Source of the DNA: Eubacteriales bacterium
GTDB taxonomy: Bacteria > Bacillota > Clostridia > Lachnospirales > Lachnospiraceae
DNA length: 43,631 bases
NCBI GenBank assembly: GCA_030526295.1
Contig: JAUNDA010000009.1
Coordinates: 1-43,631, forward strand
Reading direction: 5' to 3'
This document shows, one piece after another, positions 36,623 through 43,631 of this stretch. The notes beneath the pieces were generated by a model, which had not been told where the DNA came from, ran no database searches, and saw nothing but the letters and a program-made list of their open reading frames with translations. Position numbers and translations under genes: made by a program. Positions within the stretch are counted from its first letter, which is position 1, and the number at the start of each line of letters is the position of its first letter.

Positions 36623-36651
36623 ATTATAGAGTAGCATGTTTCCTATTTCAA
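36623..36651 (-). promoter_or_regulatory. Near-consensus sigma-A promoter of the glycan-export operon
   Basis: On the minus strand TTGAAA (36646-36651) and TATAAT (36623-36628) are separated by exactly 17 bases. Start is predicted near 36616, some 52 bases before the microprotein ATG, and the operon would run to at least the MATE gene. It sits directly behind the Sua5 gene. Confidence 0.85.
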
Positions 36652-36674
36652 CTTAAGAGTTTATGTATGAATTC

Positions 36675-37751
36675 TTAAGAAGAAGCCTTAATTATTGTCC
36701 ATCCTGCGGCCTTTTTGAGCCTGTTCATGATAGCCAGTCCGAGGTCGTTTTCACTGAAGCCCTCCGCTATGATCATATCGATTTCATCAGAATCGGTTTC
36801 GCGAAGAACTGCGAAAAGGCTTCTCGCAATTTCGTCCTCGTTTCCATATGCCCCGAGCACCCTGATTTTTTTACCGGTATCCTCAAGATACTCGGCGCAC
36901 TCCCTTGAGCATATGATTTCAGCATTTTCCCTTTCAAGGGACATTTCCCTTATTTTGTCCCATACTGCCCTTTTTTCACCTGTTACAAGCACAAGAGGTG
37001 CCTTTGGTGCATAGTGGCGGTATTTCATTCCGGGAGCCTTAGGCCTTTCACCCTCCTTAAGAGGTCCAGTGAGTGCCTTATCCTTAACAGGATCAAGCCC
37101 TATTGTTTCCTTTATCATCTCAGCTGTAACGGCACCAGGTCTAAGGAGCATCGGTGTTTCACCAGTGAGGTCGACAATCGTTGATTCAACCCCTATTTCG
37201 CATGGTCCGCCGTCAAGAATCACGTCAACCCTTCCCATGAGGTCCTCAATGCAGTGCTCTGCCCTTGTGGTGCTCGGTCTTCCTGACCTGTTGGCACTTG
37301 GAGCCGCAACAGGGACACCCGCAAGCTCGATAAGCTTGTTTGCCACAGGATGCTCAGGGCATCTTACTGCAACCGTATCGAGTCCTCCTGTTGTTGTTTT
37401 CGGGATGACGTCAGATTTTGGAAAAACAAGTGTTAAGGGTCCAGGCCAGTAAGTATCCATAAGTGCCTCACCCATTGCCGTAGCACCCTTAATAAGCGGA
37501 TAAATCTCGTCCTTTTTTGATATGTGGACGATTAGCGGGTTATCAGATGGGCGACCCTTAGCCGCATAGATACGCTCCGATGCACTCTCTGTCCTTGCGT
37601 CTCCGCCAAGTCCGTAAACCGTTTCCGTAGGAAACGCAACAAGGCCGCCGTTTCTTAAAACCGCGGCAGCCTCGCCTATTTTCACTAAATCGTTTTCGCT
37701 TATTATTCCGTTTTTCTTAAAATCGTCAAGAACGATTATTCTTGTTTCCAT
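36675..37751 (-). CDS. Threonylcarbamoyl-AMP synthase, Sua5 type
   Basis: The 358-residue protein has the YrdC domain and the extra Sua5 domain. The first part includes GGLVAFPTETVYGLGGDART, IYAAKGRPSDNPLIVHI, and VPVAAPSANRSGRPSTTRAEH; the SAPSAN-type motif and the RPGAVT segment are intact. The linker APGMKYRHYAPKAPL is typical of Sua5, and the C-terminal Rossmann-like domain runs to about 355. It makes threonylcarbamoyl-AMP for t6A37 in tRNAs that read ANN codons. It follows the cyclophilin gene by 10 bases; GAGG within that gene is about 15 bases from the ATG, a long spacing. Confidence 0.95.
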   Translation of the reverse strand: METRIIVLDDFKKNGIISENDLVKIGEAAAVLRNGGLVAFPTETVYGLGGDARTESASERIYAAKGRPSDNPLIVHISKKDEIYPLIKGATAMGEALMDTYWPGPLTLVFPKSDVIPKTTTGGLDTVAVRCPEHPVANKLIELAGVPVAAPSANRSGRPSTTRAEHCIEDLMGRVDVILDGGPCEIGVESTIVDLTGETPMLLRPGAVTAEMIKETIGLDPVKDKALTGPLKEGERPKAPGMKYRHYAPKAPLVLVTGEKRAVWDKIREMSLERENAEIICSRECAEYLEDTGKKIRVLGAYGNEDEIARSLFAVLRETDSDEIDMIIAEGFSENDLGLAIMNRLKKAAGWTIIKASS

Positions 37752-37761
37752 CTTAAAGGTA

Positions 37762-38250
37762 TTATTCCTCTACTGTGATTGACTTGATAACCTGGTCCTC
37801 GAAAGGTCTGTCCATATGGTCTGTCGGAATCTCGCAAACGTGGTCAACAGCCTCGATACCCTCTGTCACCTTACCAAATGCAGCATACTGTCCGTCAAGG
37901 AACTGTCCGTCATCATGCATGATGAAGAACTGGCTTCCTGCTGAATCAGGATTCATTGCACGTGCCATTGAGATAACTCCCCTTAAGTGGCTGATGTCAT
38001 TTGTCTTGCAGCCGTTCTGTGAGAACTCACCCTTAATCTGGTATCCAGGACCACCCATTCCTGTTCCCTCAGGATCTCCGCCCTGAATCATGAATCCAGG
38101 AATAACCCTGTGGAAGATAAGGCCGTCATAGAAGCCCTTCTTGCAAAGTGATACGAAATTCTCAACTGTAATCGGAGCCTTCTCAGGATAAAGCTCAAGC
38201 TTCATCACGTCACCGTTCTCCATTGTAATTGTAATCTTTGGATTTGCCAT
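37762..38250 (-). CDS. Cyclophilin-type peptidyl-prolyl cis-trans isomerase
   Basis: The 162-residue protein is a compact cytoplasmic cyclophilin that speeds proline isomerisation in folding proteins. The active-site residues are present: FHRVIPGFMIQGGDPEGTG (about 46-64) with the catalytic Arg, MARAMNPDSAGSQFFIMHDD, and LDGQYAAFGKVTEG. No signal peptide is seen. AAGGAG lies 8 bases upstream of the ATG. It lies 56 bases after the MFS gene and 10 before Sua5. Confidence 0.95.
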   Translation of the reverse strand: MANPKITITMENGDVMKLELYPEKAPITVENFVSLCKKGFYDGLIFHRVIPGFMIQGGDPEGTGMGGPGYQIKGEFSQNGCKTNDISHLRGVISMARAMNPDSAGSQFFIMHDDGQFLDGQYAAFGKVTEGIEAVDHVCEIPTDHMDRPFEDQVIKSITVEE

Positions 38251-38306
38251 TTTTATTTCTCCTTACTCTTGTGTTATCTTATGTAAACTTATGATAATTT
38301 GTATAT

Positions 38307-39581
38307 TTATGCCCTCTGGGCCCTTCTTTCCGCCTTGTATGCCTTTCTGTCCTTATGCGCTATGGTTATAAGCACATTTAGAAGAATTACAACACCTGCA
38401 AAGACAATGCCGCATATGATATATATTCCCCTGTATGAACCGACAAGGTCATAATAGAGGTTTACAAGCGGGGAAGCAATCATCGAGCCTGCCTGGACAA
38501 CGCCTACGCAGATTCCCATAACGCTTGCATATGCCTTTAGTCCGAACATCTCTCTTGCAAGAAGCGGCATGACAATCGTTTCAAGCGGAAGTCCGATAGA
38601 GGACACAACTCCGTATACATATGCACCGGCCGTTGTTTCCGAGTTACTTAAGGCAAGTATTATTATACCAGCAGTCGCGCAGATTCCGCAAAGTGAAACA
38701 ACGAATCTAAGTCCAAACCTGTCAAAGAGGAAGCCTGTTCCCATCTTCGAAAGGAAGAGCGCTATCATGTGAAAGCTCAGTACATTTGCGATTATTACCG
38801 GGTCAATTCCCACGTCCCTTAGGTGTGCTGTTGAGCTTGATGATGATGACTGGATGATAAAGCCTATCATAAAGCAGCAGAAAATCGTTGCCCAGAAGAA
38901 GCCCTTTTTCTTTACATCAGCAAACTCTCTTCCCTCCCAGTCATTTACAACTCTTGTCTTTGACTTTCCGTCCTTACCCATCGGTTCGACGTTTTTGTCC
39001 TTAGGGTCGTTCCTGATAAGAAAAACGACAATAAGTCCGACAGCAAGCACAATAAAGGCAGAAAGCCTGTATGCATTTCTCCAGCCGCTTGCACCTGCTT
39101 CAATTACAGGAGCGAGGATCTGTGATGCAGTTGCACCTCCAAGACCGTTTGCCGCAAGTATTATGCCCATGATGGTTCCCTTTGAATTGGTGAACCACTT
39201 CTCAACTACATATCCGACGATTGCAGTTGTCGTAAATGCAAGTCCGCATCCAAGGAGTATTCCCCCAAGGCAGAACATTAAAAGATTTGTTGATAACGAA
39301 TAAACAAACTGTGACGCTGCAAGGAATATGAAGCCTGCGCCAATAAGTCTTCTCGCGCCGAATTTTCCGACTATCTTTCCAAAGAAGATATTAACGGTTG
39401 TAACGACTGCATAACGGCATACATCGTTAAGCGAAAAGAGTGACCTCGGGATTCCTGTATCCTTTGTTACGGGAGCCAGATACAGGCTTCTTACAGAGCT
39501 ACAGAAGCCAAGCGTCACAAACACCATCAGGAAACAAACGCCAAACACTATCCAACCATAGTGCAGCTTTTCTTTTTTCAA
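38307..39581 (-). CDS. MFS transporter
   Basis: The 424-residue protein has 12 predicted spans and the MFS loop FGKIVGKFGARRLIG (motif A-like) after the second span, plus the second-half copy GFLFDRFGLRFV. Resemblance is to OFA/monocarboxylate-type carriers (GWIVFGVCFLMVFVTLGF at the start), so a small organic acid is a guess. The start is TTG at 39581, with AAGGTG 7 bases upstream. It has its own promoter at 39630-39658 and is preceded by the PqqD terminator, so it is not part of the radical SAM cassette. Confidence 0.9.
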   Translation of the reverse strand: MKKEKLHYGWIVFGVCFLMVFVTLGFCSSVRSLYLAPVTKDTGIPRSLFSLNDVCRYAVVTTVNIFFGKIVGKFGARRLIGAGFIFLAASQFVYSLSTNLLMFCLGGILLGCGLAFTTTAIVGYVVEKWFTNSKGTIMGIILAANGLGGATASQILAPVIEAGASGWRNAYRLSAFIVLAVGLIVVFLIRNDPKDKNVEPMGKDGKSKTRVVNDWEGREFADVKKKGFFWATIFCCFMIGFIIQSSSSSSTAHLRDVGIDPVIIANVLSFHMIALFLSKMGTGFLFDRFGLRFVVSLCGICATAGIIILALSNSETTAGAYVYGVVSSIGLPLETIVMPLLAREMFGLKAYASVMGICVGVVQAGSMIASPLVNLYYDLVGSYRGIYIICGIVFAGVVILLNVLITIAHKDRKAYKAERRAQRA

Positions 39582-39629
39582 TTAAACACACCTTCTTTAT
39601 ACTGATGTAGTGTTTTTTCAAACCTTTAA

Positions 39630-39658
39630 ATTATAGCATATATACGATAATAAAACAA
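39630..39658 (-). promoter_or_regulatory. Promoter of the MFS gene
   Basis: TTGTTT (39653-39658), 17 bases, then TATAAT (39630-39635) preceded by TGC, an extended -10. The start point is near 39623, about 42 bases before the TTG. The spacer 39582-39764 otherwise holds only the terminator behind the PqqD gene. Confidence 0.7.
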
Positions 39659-39690
39659 AGAAAGTGTATTAAGAAACAAAAAAAGACCAT

Positions 39691-39719
39691 AAAAATCAGG
39701 AGGCTTAAGTGCCTCCTGA
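39691..39719 (-). terminator. Intrinsic terminator after the PqqD-like gene
   Basis: A 9-bp perfect stem (TCAGGAGGC, 39696-39704, with 39711-39719) and a 6-base loop are followed by five T residues on the minus strand (39691-39695). It closes the radical SAM - HPrK-like - PqqD unit. Confidence 0.92.
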
Positions 39720-39764
39720 AATGTTAAAACCCAATTTATTGATTCGTTAAATCCTTTAAATATT

Positions 39765-40028
39765 TCATTCCTCAATAACAGGACTGAGCATGCTTAAAAA
39801 AGCCTCAAGGTCAGCCTTAAGCACATCCTCATCAACTCCCTCATAACGCTCCTTCATTGCTGCAAGAAGTTCTTCCTTTGAGCATTCCTTTTTAATCTCA
39901 TCAAAGAGCCACATACCGGTGTCATTAAGCTTTATCATTCCGTTAAGTGCCTTAGCCGCTTCACCGATACCAACAATAAATGCCCCGTCACCCGATGGCC
40001 TCATAAAGATTCCTTTTTTTATTTTCAT
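39765..40028 (-). CDS. PqqD-family peptide chaperone
   Basis: The 87-residue protein has the winged-helix PqqD pattern: FMRPSGDGAFIVGIGEAAK, LNGMIKLNDTGMWLFDEIKK and a terminal helix DEDVLKADLEAFLSML. In PqqD proteins this domain binds the leader of a precursor peptide and gives it to a radical SAM enzyme. GAGAGG sits 7 bases before the ATG; the gene is 29 bases after the HPrK-like gene and ends at a terminator. It is the last gene of the cassette. The peptide substrate is not visible nearby. Confidence 0.85.
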   Translation of the reverse strand: MKIKKGIFMRPSGDGAFIVGIGEAAKALNGMIKLNDTGMWLFDEIKKECSKEELLAAMKERYEGVDEDVLKADLEAFLSMLSPVIEE

Positions 40029-40057
40029 TTCCTTGCCTCTCTTTGAAACAATAATGT

Positions 40058-40774
40058 CTACTTTGTCATCTTAAATGCTTCCTCAAATGCCCTGCTGTCA
40101 GGCGTACACTTAAGCTCATATACGGGAATGTTTTCAGTTATCTCTCCTATCATTTCATAGGTTTCGATTCCTGCGTCCTCCGACTCGGGCATATACACCT
40201 GAGTGCAAAGAAACGGAAATGCCTCGTCGGGAGAGAGCCTTCTTAAGCTGTTTTCGGGTGCCTGCACGAGATAGCATATGCCCTTTACGGGTGCTGACAT
40301 GTTCTGTCCAAGACCCTCCTTGCCGGTCCACGGGTTTCCGTACACAAAGAGGCCTTCATCCGTAAACTTGAGAAATGGCTTGTCATCATTCACCATGACT
40401 GCCCTTTCCTTAAGTGCCTCACGCCATAGCCTTGTATGTGTAGACTTTCCTGTTCCGCTTGGTGCCGTAAAAAGGTATGCATTCCCGTCTACTGAAATCG
40501 CAGACGAGTGGAATAAAAGTGCCCTCTTTAGCGGCATTGCCTCAGCTATCTTTCTAAAGATGCACAGAGTCTCGACATAAGGCTCATCCGAAGGTTCCGT
40601 CATCTCATACCTCTTCTTTTCAATCTCGAGGTCAGCCACTGAAACACTGATACTTATGTCAATGATCTCAGGCTCATCTATGAGATACTCCCTGCAATAT
40701 TCCATTGAGGACAGATGAAGCGCTTCAATTGCAATATTCTCATCTGCCATTCGTACAAAAAACTTTACCGACAT
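40058..40774 (-). CDS. HPr kinase-like P-loop protein of a peptide-modification cassette
   Basis: The 238-residue protein has Walker A TAPSGTGKSTHTR with K110, then VMVNDDKPF, which corresponds to the acidic switch residues of HPr kinase/phosphorylase, and WTGKEGLG. It lacks the N-terminal HprK domain, and its HPr-type substrate motif is not identifiable. Proteins of this form sit beside PqqD and radical SAM genes in other firmicutes, where they are thought to act on the peptide or its neighbours. An AGGTGAG box precedes the ATG; it follows the radical SAM gene by 40 bases. Substrate unknown. Confidence 0.8.
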   Translation of the reverse strand: MSVKFFVRMADENIAIEALHLSSMEYCREYLIDEPEIIDISISVSVADLEIEKKRYEMTEPSDEPYVETLCIFRKIAEAMPLKRALLFHSSAISVDGNAYLFTAPSGTGKSTHTRLWREALKERAVMVNDDKPFLKFTDEGLFVYGNPWTGKEGLGQNMSAPVKGICYLVQAPENSLRRLSPDEAFPFLCTQVYMPESEDAGIETYEMIGEITENIPVYELKCTPDSRAFEEAFKMTK

Positions 40775-40814
40775 GACTCACCTAACCTTATGCCTGTTGT
40801 GTCAATATTTAAAA

Positions 40815-42218
40815 TCAGTCCCTTGCGCAGGCCTTAAACTTTTCATTTTCCCTGTCTATGATTTCATGAAGCTTATCTGCATATCCCTCATGCCAGAAAA
40901 GACACAGGTCTGTATCCTTACCCCAGAAATCGTTACTGTTAATTAGTGCAACTGCCCTGCAGCCGCCTCCGCAGCGAAGCTTAAACCTGCACGCGGCGCA
41001 CTCTGCATTTTTCGCAAGGTAGTCCTTAACTCGTGCATCAACATATCTCATGTATTCGCTGTCACTAAGCGCTGCCTTAAGGCCGATATCCTTAATGAGC
41101 GGAAACTCAGACTGCCTTTCGCTCGCCGTCATCGGCATGCACGGAAGAAGCCTTCCCTCCGGTGTGATATAGCTTGAATACCTTACCTCACCACATAGGT
41201 GGCACTCAAGGTTCTCCGACGAATCAGGTCTTTCGTAAAGCACCTCATACTCCTCCCTGTCCTTATGCAAAGATACAAGGCCCGCAATATAGAGGTTAAC
41301 AGGCTTTCCGTCCTCGAAGTATTCTGGGATGTAGCTTAGACATGCGTCGTTATATTCCCTTGTCGTGATTTCATTTCCCTCTGCGTTCTTAAGCCAAAGC
41401 GGGGAATTTTGCATCATTCCAAGTCTTACGCATGTGACATCATACCCTGAAAGCAGCTTCACGGTTTCGCGGATAGCCCCTATGTTTCCCTTATGAACGG
41501 TATATTCAATGTCTGTTGTAAACCCGCGCTCCTTACAAAGCTTAAGTGCGTCTAATGTATATCCTTCGGCTCCCTTAACTCCCCTAAGCCAGTCGTGCCA
41601 GTCCTTGCCGTCAAAGCTTATTGAAAAGTGCGGCTTCATGCCACGTTTTTCAAATTCGTCAAGCACTGAGCCGTTAAGCATGCGTCCGTTTGTATATATG
41701 GTTTCGATGGAAATTCCATTTGAGTTTATTCTGTCAACGAGTTCAAAGAAATCCCTTCTCACAAACGGCTCACCGCCCGTAAGGTCCATCTTTAGTACGC
41801 CGCAATCAGCTGCCTCATCGATAATGGCGAAGGCTTCCTCTGTTGAGATTTCTCCCATCGCACCACACGGTGCATCCATGTAGCAGTGGCGGCACTTGTA
41901 ATTGCACCTTCCCGTAACAGACCAGAAGATACTCTCAACAAATCTGTTTTCATAAAGCCTGTAGACCTGGTCCTCTTTAAGCGGATGGCGCTCCGTGGAC
42001 TCACTCACAAAGCCCTTTGACATAAGCCCACCGAGAATGGCCGACTCGCGGTCCCAGAGCTCATCCTTATCGAAAGGCGTCACACCGTCACAGAGCATGA
42101 GAACTGAAAACTCGTCCTCTGAAAGCATCTTCCTTGCATTATCGGGTCTTCTAATGAGAACGCATGTGAGCCCCTTCCAGCCTCGTAATATGAAATTTTC
42201 GTTTAAATAGTAATACAT
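40815..42218 (-). CDS. Radical SAM/SPASM peptide-modifying enzyme
   Basis: The protein of 467 residues has a ~90-residue N-terminal region, possibly a peptide-binding domain, then the radical SAM cluster motif CNYKCRHC (C105, C109, C112), LTGGEP and the glycine-rich segments of the barrel. The C-terminal SPASM domain has CHLCGEVRYSSYITPEGRLL, LLPC, and AECAACRFKLRCGGGCRAV ending in TDLC, enough Cys for one or two auxiliary clusters. It likely makes a thioether or carbon-carbon cross-link in a short peptide with help from PqqD. A TTG at 42227 would add 3 residues; ATG at 42218 has GGGA 4 bases upstream. It opens the three-gene cassette. Confidence 0.9.
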   Translation of the reverse strand: MYYYLNENFILRGWKGLTCVLIRRPDNARKMLSEDEFSVLMLCDGVTPFDKDELWDRESAILGGLMSKGFVSESTERHPLKEDQVYRLYENRFVESIFWSVTGRCNYKCRHCYMDAPCGAMGEISTEEAFAIIDEAADCGVLKMDLTGGEPFVRRDFFELVDRINSNGISIETIYTNGRMLNGSVLDEFEKRGMKPHFSISFDGKDWHDWLRGVKGAEGYTLDALKLCKERGFTTDIEYTVHKGNIGAIRETVKLLSGYDVTCVRLGMMQNSPLWLKNAEGNEITTREYNDACLSYIPEYFEDGKPVNLYIAGLVSLHKDREEYEVLYERPDSSENLECHLCGEVRYSSYITPEGRLLPCMPMTASERQSEFPLIKDIGLKAALSDSEYMRYVDARVKDYLAKNAECAACRFKLRCGGGCRAVALINSNDFWGKDTDLCLFWHEGYADKLHEIIDRENEKFKACARD

Positions 42219-42288
42219 AATTCCCAAAGAATCGAGCAGACAGCTTCCTACTCTTCATTGTGGCACTCAGGTTGTGCCTAGAAGGGCT

Positions 42289-42316
42289 ATTATAAAACCT
42301 TCCAATAGCCTGTCTT
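42289..42316 (-). promoter_or_regulatory. Candidate promoter of the radical SAM cassette
   Basis: AAGACA (42311-42316), 16 bases, then TATAAT (42289-42294) lie in the 3' end of the AlbA/Schlafen-type pseudogene. Start near 42282 gives a leader of about 64 bases that can form a GGCAC/GTGCC hairpin with a 7-base loop. Confidence 0.45.
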
Positions 42317-43552
42317 ATTTGAACCAACTCTTTCTATAAATTTATTTTGCTTTAGATATTTAATATTATTTTCAATAGCTGTTTCACTAATTGCAAGCAT
42401 AATACTAAGTTCTGCTGCTGTAACATTAGGGTTATCCCTCATTTCGGTAATAATCCTTGTTCTTCTCGCATTTAGTTTTCTTATGTCACAGTTATCTGAT
42501 TTTTTCCCAACCTTTTTCCCAACTTTATTCCCAAGCTCTGAGAGTTTCTTAAAAGGTATTGTAACCACTATTGAGTTTTCTCTGAATGTAAATGCTTTCT
42601 TTCCATATATCTCAATTATCTTTGGAACGCCACGTCCTGACTTTTCACTTATATGCAACTGAAGAAATATTTCTGATAATTTATCATTGACAGGAACAGA
42701 TTCTCCGCGGAAAAAACCATCCATAGTCTGTGCCGGGGCAATTGTACCTCTTGATAATATTTCTATTCTATCTGAAAACACCGAAATCATTGGTTCGTTG
42801 CCACCAACCCAGTAATTATGTAAGATTGCATTTATAACAGCTTCTCTATAAGCCTTATTATCAAATAATGGAATATCCCTGCGTTCGACAACACGATTAG
42901 TTTCATCAGCCTGTATAATGTTTAATACATCACCATATCTAAGTACTTCATCCAATGTATAGAGGAGGCAATTATTTCCAAATTCTCTAACCGAAAAAAG
43001 ATTAGATCCTTTTGTTTTTCCCTCAAAGATAGATACTCTTAATGGAATATGAGAATTATCAGACAATAACTGTGCTAACAGATTATACTCGCCTTCAGCA
43101 TTTTTTAATCCAAGATTTTTTTCAAATGTCTTTTCTTTAAGAACTATACCTTTTGAGCCATAGTATCCAAACAGTTTTGAAAATGTAAGTTCCTGATACT
43201 TTGCCGGCATCGTTTCAATTGTATCCACACGACCATCAAGAATCTTGAATAACTGTATTTCTCGTTTAGGATAATCCTTAAGATTACATTTTGACGAGCC
43301 GATTCTAAGGTATCTCTTTTCCTTGTACGCTGTAGGAATTCCCTCAGCCGCAGGTATTACCAAAACAACTACTCTCTTCCTATTGATAATGGTTTCTTCA
43401 AATGAAAAATTAATGCTCGGTGAAAGATTTCTAGCAAGATAATTCTGATATGGTTCATTCTTGATTTCAATGTACTGGTTAAACTTAGTGCCAACAATTT
43501 CGTGGCTTTCATTGTCTACACCCCAAATAAAATATGCGTTTTTTTTATGGAC
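42290..43552 (-). pseudogene. 5'-truncated AlbA_2/Schlafen-type ATP-binding transcriptional regulator
   Basis: The open frame runs from 42290 past the only usable start (TTG at 43363), with in-frame family sequence upstream. Minus-strand translation there gives KKNAYFIWGVDNESHEIVG, YIEIKNEPYQNYLARNLSPS and INRKRVVVLVIPAAEG, the middle of an AlbA_2 domain, with its E-x-EFK opening missing and a stop at 43564-43562. Downstream are a RecG-like/HATPase region (AVINAILHNYW, SRGTIAPAQTMDGFFRGESV, EKSGRGVPKI) and a C-terminal winged helix (NVTAAELSIMLAISETAIEN). The base composition is more AT-rich than its neighbours. It is probably inactive, unless TTG 43363 makes a short form. The break falls at the end of an insertion-element-like sequence. 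Confidence 0.75.
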
Positions 43553-43631
43553 AACTACCCATCACCTAAAGGTAATGGGCTTGTAACTGCCCGGTCGTGG
43601 TAACGGCTCACGCCTCCGACCTTTAACCCCG
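43553..43631 (-). mobile_element. End of an IS200/IS605-family-like element with hairpins (partial)
   Basis: The right-hand 79 bases are highly structured: CCCAT..ACC-TAAA-GGT..ATGGG at 43558-43579, followed by a GGGC/GCCC pairing and a GGTCG..GGC..GCC..CGACC stem up to about 43618. This is the form of an IS200/IS605-type terminal region, and the terminal hairpin next to the boundary resembles the 3' end of a TnpB guide (omega) RNA read on the minus strand. The element's transposase genes would be beyond the window. Orientation and family are inferred from motifs, not a search. Confidence 0.5.

Noticed and set aside
42149..42260. 35-residue minus-strand frame overlapping the radical SAM start, considered as a precursor peptide
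   Set aside because: It overlaps the enzyme gene in another frame, has no ribosome binding site and no Cys or core-like residues.
1..43631. CRISPR arrays and prophage genes
   Set aside because: No regularly spaced repeats, integrase, phage structural or replication genes were seen.

Overview
The window looks like chromosomal DNA of a Gram-positive clostridium, most likely a member of the Lachnospiraceae. This rests on AAGGAG-type ribosome binding sites, consensus sigma-A promoters, a gap-pgk-tpi glycolysis cluster, TagH/Wzt-type glycan export genes, CDP-glycerol glycerophosphotransferase and a typical clostridial gene complement. Almost everything is on the minus strand. The only convincing plus-strand gene is a citX-citG fusion at 19651-20970. 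No rRNA, CRISPR array, prophage or complete insertion sequence is visible.

Region 1 (about 16175 down to 1, running off the left edge) is one long exopolysaccharide operon read leftward from a promoter near 16142-16175. In transcription order it encodes a Wzy-like polymerase/ligase, an initiating phosphoglycosyl transferase, a GT4, a GT32-left-handed-beta-helix fusion, a GT2, a membrane-anchored metallophosphoesterase, two Wzz-like chain-length proteins (the second carrying a degenerate GGDEF domain and a long acidic tail), a GT2, a GT4, a Wzx flippase, a GT2, and a CDP-glycerol glycerophosphotransferase cut by the window edge. No CpsD-type tyrosine kinase or PHP-type phosphatase is present. 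The product is inferred to be a lipid-linked, Wzx/Wzy-made polymer that may carry phosphoglycerol and acyl groups.

Region 2 (16345-19650) is gap-pgk-tpi, with a promoter before gap, a terminator inside the gap-pgk spacer and a terminator after tpi. Region 3 (19636-24650) has the citX-citG fusion, whose extended -10 box places transcription start at or next to the ATG, an M19 dipeptidase converging on it, a YwaF-like membrane protein, tRNA-Ser(CGA) with a strong terminator, and mgtE with a leader that can form two mutually exclusive hairpins.

Region 4 (36651 down to 24755) looks like one tightly packed operon, from a strong promoter at 36623-36651. It encodes a 33-residue single-span microprotein, an orphan AIR-synthase C-terminal-like protein, a TagH/Wzt-type ATPase with no permease, a 1265-residue multidomain glycosyltransferase, a GmhA-like SIS isomerase, a GT2-like protein, a DUF2974 hydrolase, a metallo-beta-lactamase-fold hydrolase, an EamA transporter, dtd and a MATE transporter. 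Region 5 (42316 to 36675) holds a radical SAM/SPASM - HPrK-like - PqqD cassette without a visible precursor, then an MFS transporter, a cyclophilin and a Sua5-type threonylcarbamoyl-AMP synthase. At the right edge an AT-richer AlbA/Schlafen-type gene has lost its 5' end at what looks like the end of an IS200/IS605-family element.
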